64,000 bases of DNA from Paenibacillus dendrobii (GTDB taxonomy: Bacteria; Bacillota; Bacilli; Paenibacillales; Paenibacillaceae), in NCBI RefSeq assembly GCF_009807035.1, contig NZ_WUBI01000006.1, positions 29,916 through 93,915 of the forward strand, read 5' to 3'. This document shows positions 60,427 through 64,000 of the stretch, in pieces. Each line of letters starts with the position of its first letter. The first letter of the stretch is position 1. The position numbers and the translations under genes are program-made. The notes under the pieces were generated by a model that saw nothing but the letters and a program-made list of their open reading frames with translations, did no database searches and had not been told where the DNA came from.

Positions 60427-61617
60427 ATGAACAAGAAAGAAGTCGCGCACATACGCAAGCAGTTTAAGCTGGATAATCATTTGATGAATCTTTACGATAT
60501 TTTGAACGTGTACATTATGAAGGAAACGAACGAAATTTATCATTGGGAGCGGAGTCCCTTTGAGCTCGTAGACCGGGAGAAGCAGGAGCTGTACATGGGC
60601 AATTTCAAAAAGCTGCTGCTCGGCGAATTGGATCATAAGCTGTTCGAGCTGAGGTTTCAGGAGGAAGCGGAAGATCTGAAAGACCCTTCGCGGGTGCTGC
60701 TTCACCAAGCTCTGCAGACGGGGGATCCGGAGGAGTGGCAGGATCTGATGCTGCTGCTCGTGGACAAAATGATGGCGGACACGATGTATGAACGGGATAC
60801 GGTCATTACGTTCGTGCGCGGGCAATACTACCGGCCGACCAAGGCGAGGAATGATGAAGCTGAAGAGACGGGGAATGACGAAGTGTTCGGACACCCGTTC
60901 ATTCTATGCAGCGTGAACTCTACGGAAAAGCAGCGGAAGGCGCTTTTGTTCGACTATGTGGAGAAAGAGTATAAGTACAATATCATTGTAGATCCGATCA
61001 TCAAGCTCAACACACCGGAGCAAGGATTCTTTTATCCCAGCGTGACGGACAATTATTCCGACGTGAACCGTGTGCTCTATTGTACGGGGAAATCGAATGA
61101 TCCGAATGAGCGGTTCATCTCTGATGTTTTGAATGCGCAGCGGTCTGTGACGGCCATGGAAGAGCGGGGAATCTTTGAAGACATCGTGAAGGAAGTGGCG
61201 GGTGAACAGCTGGATTCAGCCACGATCGCACACGTGTACGAGGAGATTCATCATGTGATTGAATCCCACCAGGATGAGGAAGAACCCGCGAAGCTGGATT
61301 ATACCGATGTGGAGCGCGTGCTGACCGCAAGCGGCGTAGACAATGTAACGAAGGAAGCTGTGGAACGTGCGTTTGAGACCATCGTGGACGATAAGAACTA
61401 TGAAATGAAGGCCAGCAGCGTGATCCCGAAATTCACGTCCAAATCGATCAAGATCGATACCAAGGTAGCGACGATTACCATCAGTCCACAGGATTTAAGG
61501 TACATTAAACAGGTGAGCTTTCAGGGTAAACGCTGCATTATGATTGAGGTTGACGAAGATGCCGTCATCGAGGGCTTTACGCTCACAACAGAGACGTTGT
61601 TGGAAAGAGCGGATTGA
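60427..61617 (+). CDS. DUF4317 family protein
   Basis: The protein has 396 residues. It starts MNKKEVAHIRKQFKLDNHLM, the usual opening of DUF4317 proteins, and covers the family's full length. It is soluble and acidic, with conserved blocks such as CTGKSNDPNERFISDVLN (about residue 222) and a C-terminal IEGFTLTTETLLER. The family is widespread in Firmicutes and has no established role. The ribosome binding site AGGAG is about 14 bases from the ATG, longer than ideal. Confidence 0.85.
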   Translation: MNKKEVAHIRKQFKLDNHLMNLYDILNVYIMKETNEIYHWERSPFELVDREKQELYMGNFKKLLLGELDHKLFELRFQEEAEDLKDPSRVLLHQALQTGDPEEWQDLMLLLVDKMMADTMYERDTVITFVRGQYYRPTKARNDEAEETGNDEVFGHPFILCSVNSTEKQRKALLFDYVEKEYKYNIIVDPIIKLNTPEQGFFYPSVTDNYSDVNRVLYCTGKSNDPNERFISDVLNAQRSVTAMEERGIFEDIVKEVAGEQLDSATIAHVYEEIHHVIESHQDEEEPAKLDYTDVERVLTASGVDNVTKEAVERAFETIVDDKNYEMKASSVIPKFTSKSIKIDTKVATITISPQDLRYIKQVSFQGKRCIMIEVDEDAVIEGFTLTTETLLERAD

Positions 61618-61674
61618 AGCGATAACAGCTTTTGAATTGGATTTCGCATACGTTACATCAGTAGTTTAAGAAGA

Positions 61675-61740
61675 GATGCTCCCCTTACGGAGACCGGTTT
61701 TATGATTTCGCCTGTCTACCGTGAGGAGAGCATTTTTTAT
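61675..61740 (+). terminator. terminator after the DUF4317 gene
   Basis: ATGCTCCCCTTACGG pairs with CCGTGAGGAGAGCAT around a loop of about 28 bases, followed by TTTTTT. Confidence 0.75.
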
Positions 61741-61798
61741 GCTTGCTTTACCTGAGTCTGTTTCAAACAAACGACATTGAAGATGATGTCTTCGACAA

Positions 61799-62173
61799 TT
61801 GAAAAGCCAGCAGGCATATTTGAGCAAGAGTTTGCAGATGATTCACAGTTGTGAAAAAGGCGGCAAAAGTGCAGTGATACGCCCAGAATGTAGGTACCAT
61901 CTTTGGCAAGCCGCTGAGCACATCTTTAATCTCAAAGGAACGATTCAGAATTTGGAGTGGGGCCCGGGCGGCTTCGTCGCTGTCGGCGTGAAGCATATCT
62001 TTACGTCCCGGTATGGGGAGAACTGGACCGTTACATATTATTTTTGTCATATGACAAACTCGTTACAACAGTCACTATTCGCTAGCAAAGTCGCTCTGTA
62101 TAATAAAGAGTGTCTATTTTTAGAGTGGATGCGACGTTGCGCTTTATCGTCATTTAATGATTTCTTCAATTAA
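61799..62173 (+). pseudogene. fragment with a BNR/sialidase-like repeat
   Basis: The frame of about 124 codons has no ribosome binding site and odd composition at both ends. Its middle contains GPGGFVAVGVKHIFTSRYGE followed by NWTV, which is the pattern of a BNR or photosystem-assembly-type beta-propeller repeat (FVAVG, TS-DG, NW). It is probably a single blade left from a decayed propeller gene. The upstream part reads better in another frame, which fits frameshift decay. Confidence 0.4.
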
Positions 62174-62633
62174 GGAATCAGTAAGCTTCTTGAAACGTCA
62201 ATTCTCTGTCGTTATACACCTCCGGTGCCACATCCCCTCTTCTCACCGGCCAATAGCTTCCGAGCCATAACATCTGGCATATCAGACGAAATTCATTTTA
62301 TTATCGCTATGGATGACGAGTGAGTCCCCGATTAGAACTCCGAAAGCATGTGTCTTCTCCACGGCCTGACGTCTAGCACCGCTCAGGTCTTTTTCATTGA
62401 CATGCAATGATTATTCTACGGGATCATTATGTTAGGCGGGATACGTATATTATGCATTAAGAAAGATTGGAAGACTTATGAGAGAGTATCGTGGAAGGGA
62501 ATATGGAGCTCTCGGCAATGGCTAATTCGTCGATATGGCAACGAAATCTATGGGGCGTTACGATATTAACCATAAGGTAAGTAAATATAAATCGTATAAT
62601 AAATTTCAATTATACCAATAGGAGGGAAAAGTT
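62174..62633. other. 460-base region before the surface protein gene
   Basis: It contains, on the minus strand near 62172-62280, a short protein-like frame (MLWLGSYWPVRRGDVAPEVY and a few more residues) ending in TGA with no start signal. A hairpin CCTGA/TCAGG followed by TCTTTTT lies near 62364-62395, and TATAAT lies at 62594-62599. No intact gene is evident. Confidence 0.45.
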
Positions 62634-64000
62634 TTGTTTCGTAAGCTCACAATGGTCATGGTTTTATTCATTACAATAAATGCAGCGTATTGGGGAGTGC
62701 CTCCGGAGTCCGTACAAGCGAATGGAGATATTACGATCTCGATCCCGCCGGAGTTAGCCGGATACAGCAATGCTGTGGACCCGTTCTCGACGAATGGAGA
62801 TATCACTACTGGATACTACTACGTTGGTTATACTCCCGAGGTCGGGCAAGACATCACGGCTTTAAAATTCGATCTAAGCAGTGTGGCTGGAAAAAAGATC
62901 ACAGGCGCGACATTGAAACTGGATGTAAATTCTATCTATGAGATGCCGGATGAGCTATTTGTCGATTTAAAGTATACGTCGAACGACTTCTGGTCCTCTA
63001 GTCTGCCGGCGAAGCCATGGACGACAATCTATCGGGAGAATGATATACCGAAATCGAATAGTCCGACTATATTTGAATTTGACGTTTCTTCCGCTATTCT
63101 TCCAATTGTGCTTCAGGAACTTAACGGTGACGGAAAAATCACTTTCCTACTGGAAGGAAATTCAACCATCGCTAACGGTGGCTCTTCCGAAATGGAGTTT
63201 ATAGGAAAGCAGTCCAAACTGGTTCTAACCTACACTTCGAATACGGCTCCTGTTGCAGAGGTTATGTCAGTGAATACGAACGAAGATATGTCTAAGTCAG
63301 GAACTTTGCTCGCACATGACGATGATGCCGATCCGTTGACATACAGCATTGTCAGTCCACCGATGTATGGAGCTGTCACCATTACGAATGCCTTGACAGG
63401 CGCTTTTACATATACACCGAACCCGAATATGTACGGCAGCGATTGGTTCACGTTTAAAGTGAACGACGGATGGGAGGATTCCCCTCCTGCAACGGTGACG
63501 GTGCAAGTTAGCGGGGTAAACGATGCGCCGATGGCAGTGAGCGGCAGCTTGAGTGTACAAGCAAATGGTTCGAACAACGGTGTGCTGCAAGCGACGGATG
63601 TGGAGAACGATCCATTGACTTACCGGATTGCAAGCGTACCGACTAAAGGAGTGGCCGTAATCACGAACGCCGCAACGGGCGCTTATACGTACACGCCAAA
63701 CCCGAATGCGACAGGCAGCGACAGCTTCACGTTTGTCGCGAACGACGGCAGCTTGGATTCGAACGTGGCAACGATTAACGTGACGATCACTGAGGCCGTT
63801 GACCCGCCCCCGGTGATCATCGGCCAACCGGGCAGCGCAACGATTGCCGCCGGTGGAAACGTGTTCTTCCTCGTGATGGCGTCGAATGCCACCGGCTACC
63901 AATGGCAAGTAGATCAAGGCTCTGGCTATACGAATATCTCGAATGGAGCGCCGTACAGCGGAGCGACGACGGCGATACTGACGATCACCGGTGCGACGTC
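62634..64000 (+). CDS. cadherin-like repeat surface protein (3' end outside window)
   Basis: The open frame runs from a TTG at 62634, 8 bases after GGAGG, to base 64000 without a stop (455 codons visible). It starts with a signal peptide (LTMVMVLFITINAAYWGVPP, cleavage near residue 30). Residues about 35-200 form a carbohydrate-binding-like beta domain (DITALKFDLSSVAGKKITGA). From residue about 205, tandem cadherin/VCBS-like repeats of about 95 residues follow (DDDADPLTYSIVSPPMYGAV, then VENDPLTYRIASVPTKGVAV; both end in YTPNPN...FTFKVNDG-type strands). An Ig-like domain starts near the end (GNVFFLVMASNATGYQWQVD). Likely a large wall-linked or secreted adhesin or enzyme; the anchor would lie beyond the window. 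Confidence 0.85.
   Translation, partial: MFRKLTMVMVLFITINAAYWGVPPESVQANGDITISIPPELAGYSNAVDPFSTNGDITTGYYYVGYTPEVGQDITALKFDLSSVAGKKITGATLKLDVNSIYEMPDELFVDLKYTSNDFWSSSLPAKPWTTIYRENDIPKSNSPTIFEFDVSSAILPIVLQELNGDGKITFLLEGNSTIANGGSSEMEFIGKQSKLVLTYTSNTAPVAEVMSVNTNEDMSKSGTLLAHDDDADPLTYSIVSPPMYGAVTITNALTGAFTYTPNPNMYGSDWFTFKVNDGWEDSPPATVTVQVSGVNDAPMAVSGSLSVQANGSNNGVLQATDVENDPLTYRIASVPTKGVAVITNAATGAYTYTPNPNATGSDSFTFVANDGSLDSNVATINVTITEAVDPPPVIIGQPGSATIAAGGNVFFLVMASNATGYQWQVDQGSGYTNISNGAPYSGATTAILTITGAT

Noticed and set aside
1..64000. CRISPR array, tRNA/rRNA genes, prophage or insertion sequences
   Set aside because: No regularly spaced repeats, no cloverleaf-like or rRNA-like sequences and no transposase, integrase or phage structural genes were recognised.

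Overview
The window looks like a chromosomal segment of a Gram-positive, spore-forming Paenibacillus-like bacterium. The evidence is strong GGAGG-type ribosome binding sites, frequent TTG and GTG starts, lipoprotein signal peptides, an S-layer-homology (SLH) surface protein, a YqfQ/VrrA-like basic protein, a yerC / cbiX / dgkB / rlmCD order recalling Bacillus subtilis, and two LplB/LplC-type sugar ABC systems paired with Gfo/Idh/MocA oxidoreductases. I saw no rRNA, tRNA, CRISPR array, prophage or insertion sequence. Both ends cut genes: a minus-strand permease at base 1 and a plus-strand cadherin-like surface protein at base 64000.

Layout. 1-2.4 kb: FAD oxidoreductase and organic-acid permease operon with a catabolite (cre-like) site and an inverted repeat upstream. 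2.5-5.5 kb: PepSY lipoprotein, a secreted protein of unknown role, a DUF1129 membrane protein and a 40-residue membrane peptide. 5.7-9.1 kb: alpha/beta hydrolase, LigB-type dioxygenase and two tandem DoxX paralogs, each with a Crp/Fnr-type box at the same distance from its -10. 9.5-19.5 kb: housekeeping block with a DUF3048 lipoprotein, DUF47-PiT phosphate uptake, CorA, a YqfQ-like protein, YerC, CbiX, a diacylglycerol kinase and RlmCD.

19.7-29.5 kb: first carbohydrate module, with two permeases, a solute-binding lipoprotein, a 740-residue enzyme-like protein and a Gfo/Idh/MocA oxidoreductase, divergent from a membrane-anchored AraC regulator. 29.7-36 kb: an AT-richer pair, an SLH surface protein and a 1564-residue beta-helix protein. 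36.2-38 kb: an HrtA/HrtB-like haem-type efflux pair with an HssR-like direct repeat. 38.4-49.4 kb: a Dus enzyme, an MFS/TetR pair, small proteins, a TetR-controlled large ABC exporter and a LacI regulator. 49.8-58.3 kb: second carbohydrate module, with a barrel protein, an acyltransferase-like protein, a second barrel-like protein, a Gfo/Idh/MocA oxidoreductase, two permeases and a solute-binding protein, transcribed away from LacI. 58.3-64 kb: acetyltransferase, SF0329-like and DUF4317 proteins, decayed fragments and the truncated surface protein.

The most unusual observations are: (i) two copies of a short element with conserved TGAACTAAAG / CTTTAGTTCA ends enclosing two non-conserved but retained hairpins, both in the same orientation relative to the surrounding transcription; (ii) matched Crp/Fnr-type promoters of the two DoxX genes; (iii) a frameshifted relic of an rlmCD-like gene 20 kb from the intact one; (iv) the second carbohydrate cluster, which joins an acyltransferase-like protein to two related glycosidase-like proteins by start/stop overlaps; and (v) a CX2CX5C motif shared by both Gfo/Idh/MocA enzymes.
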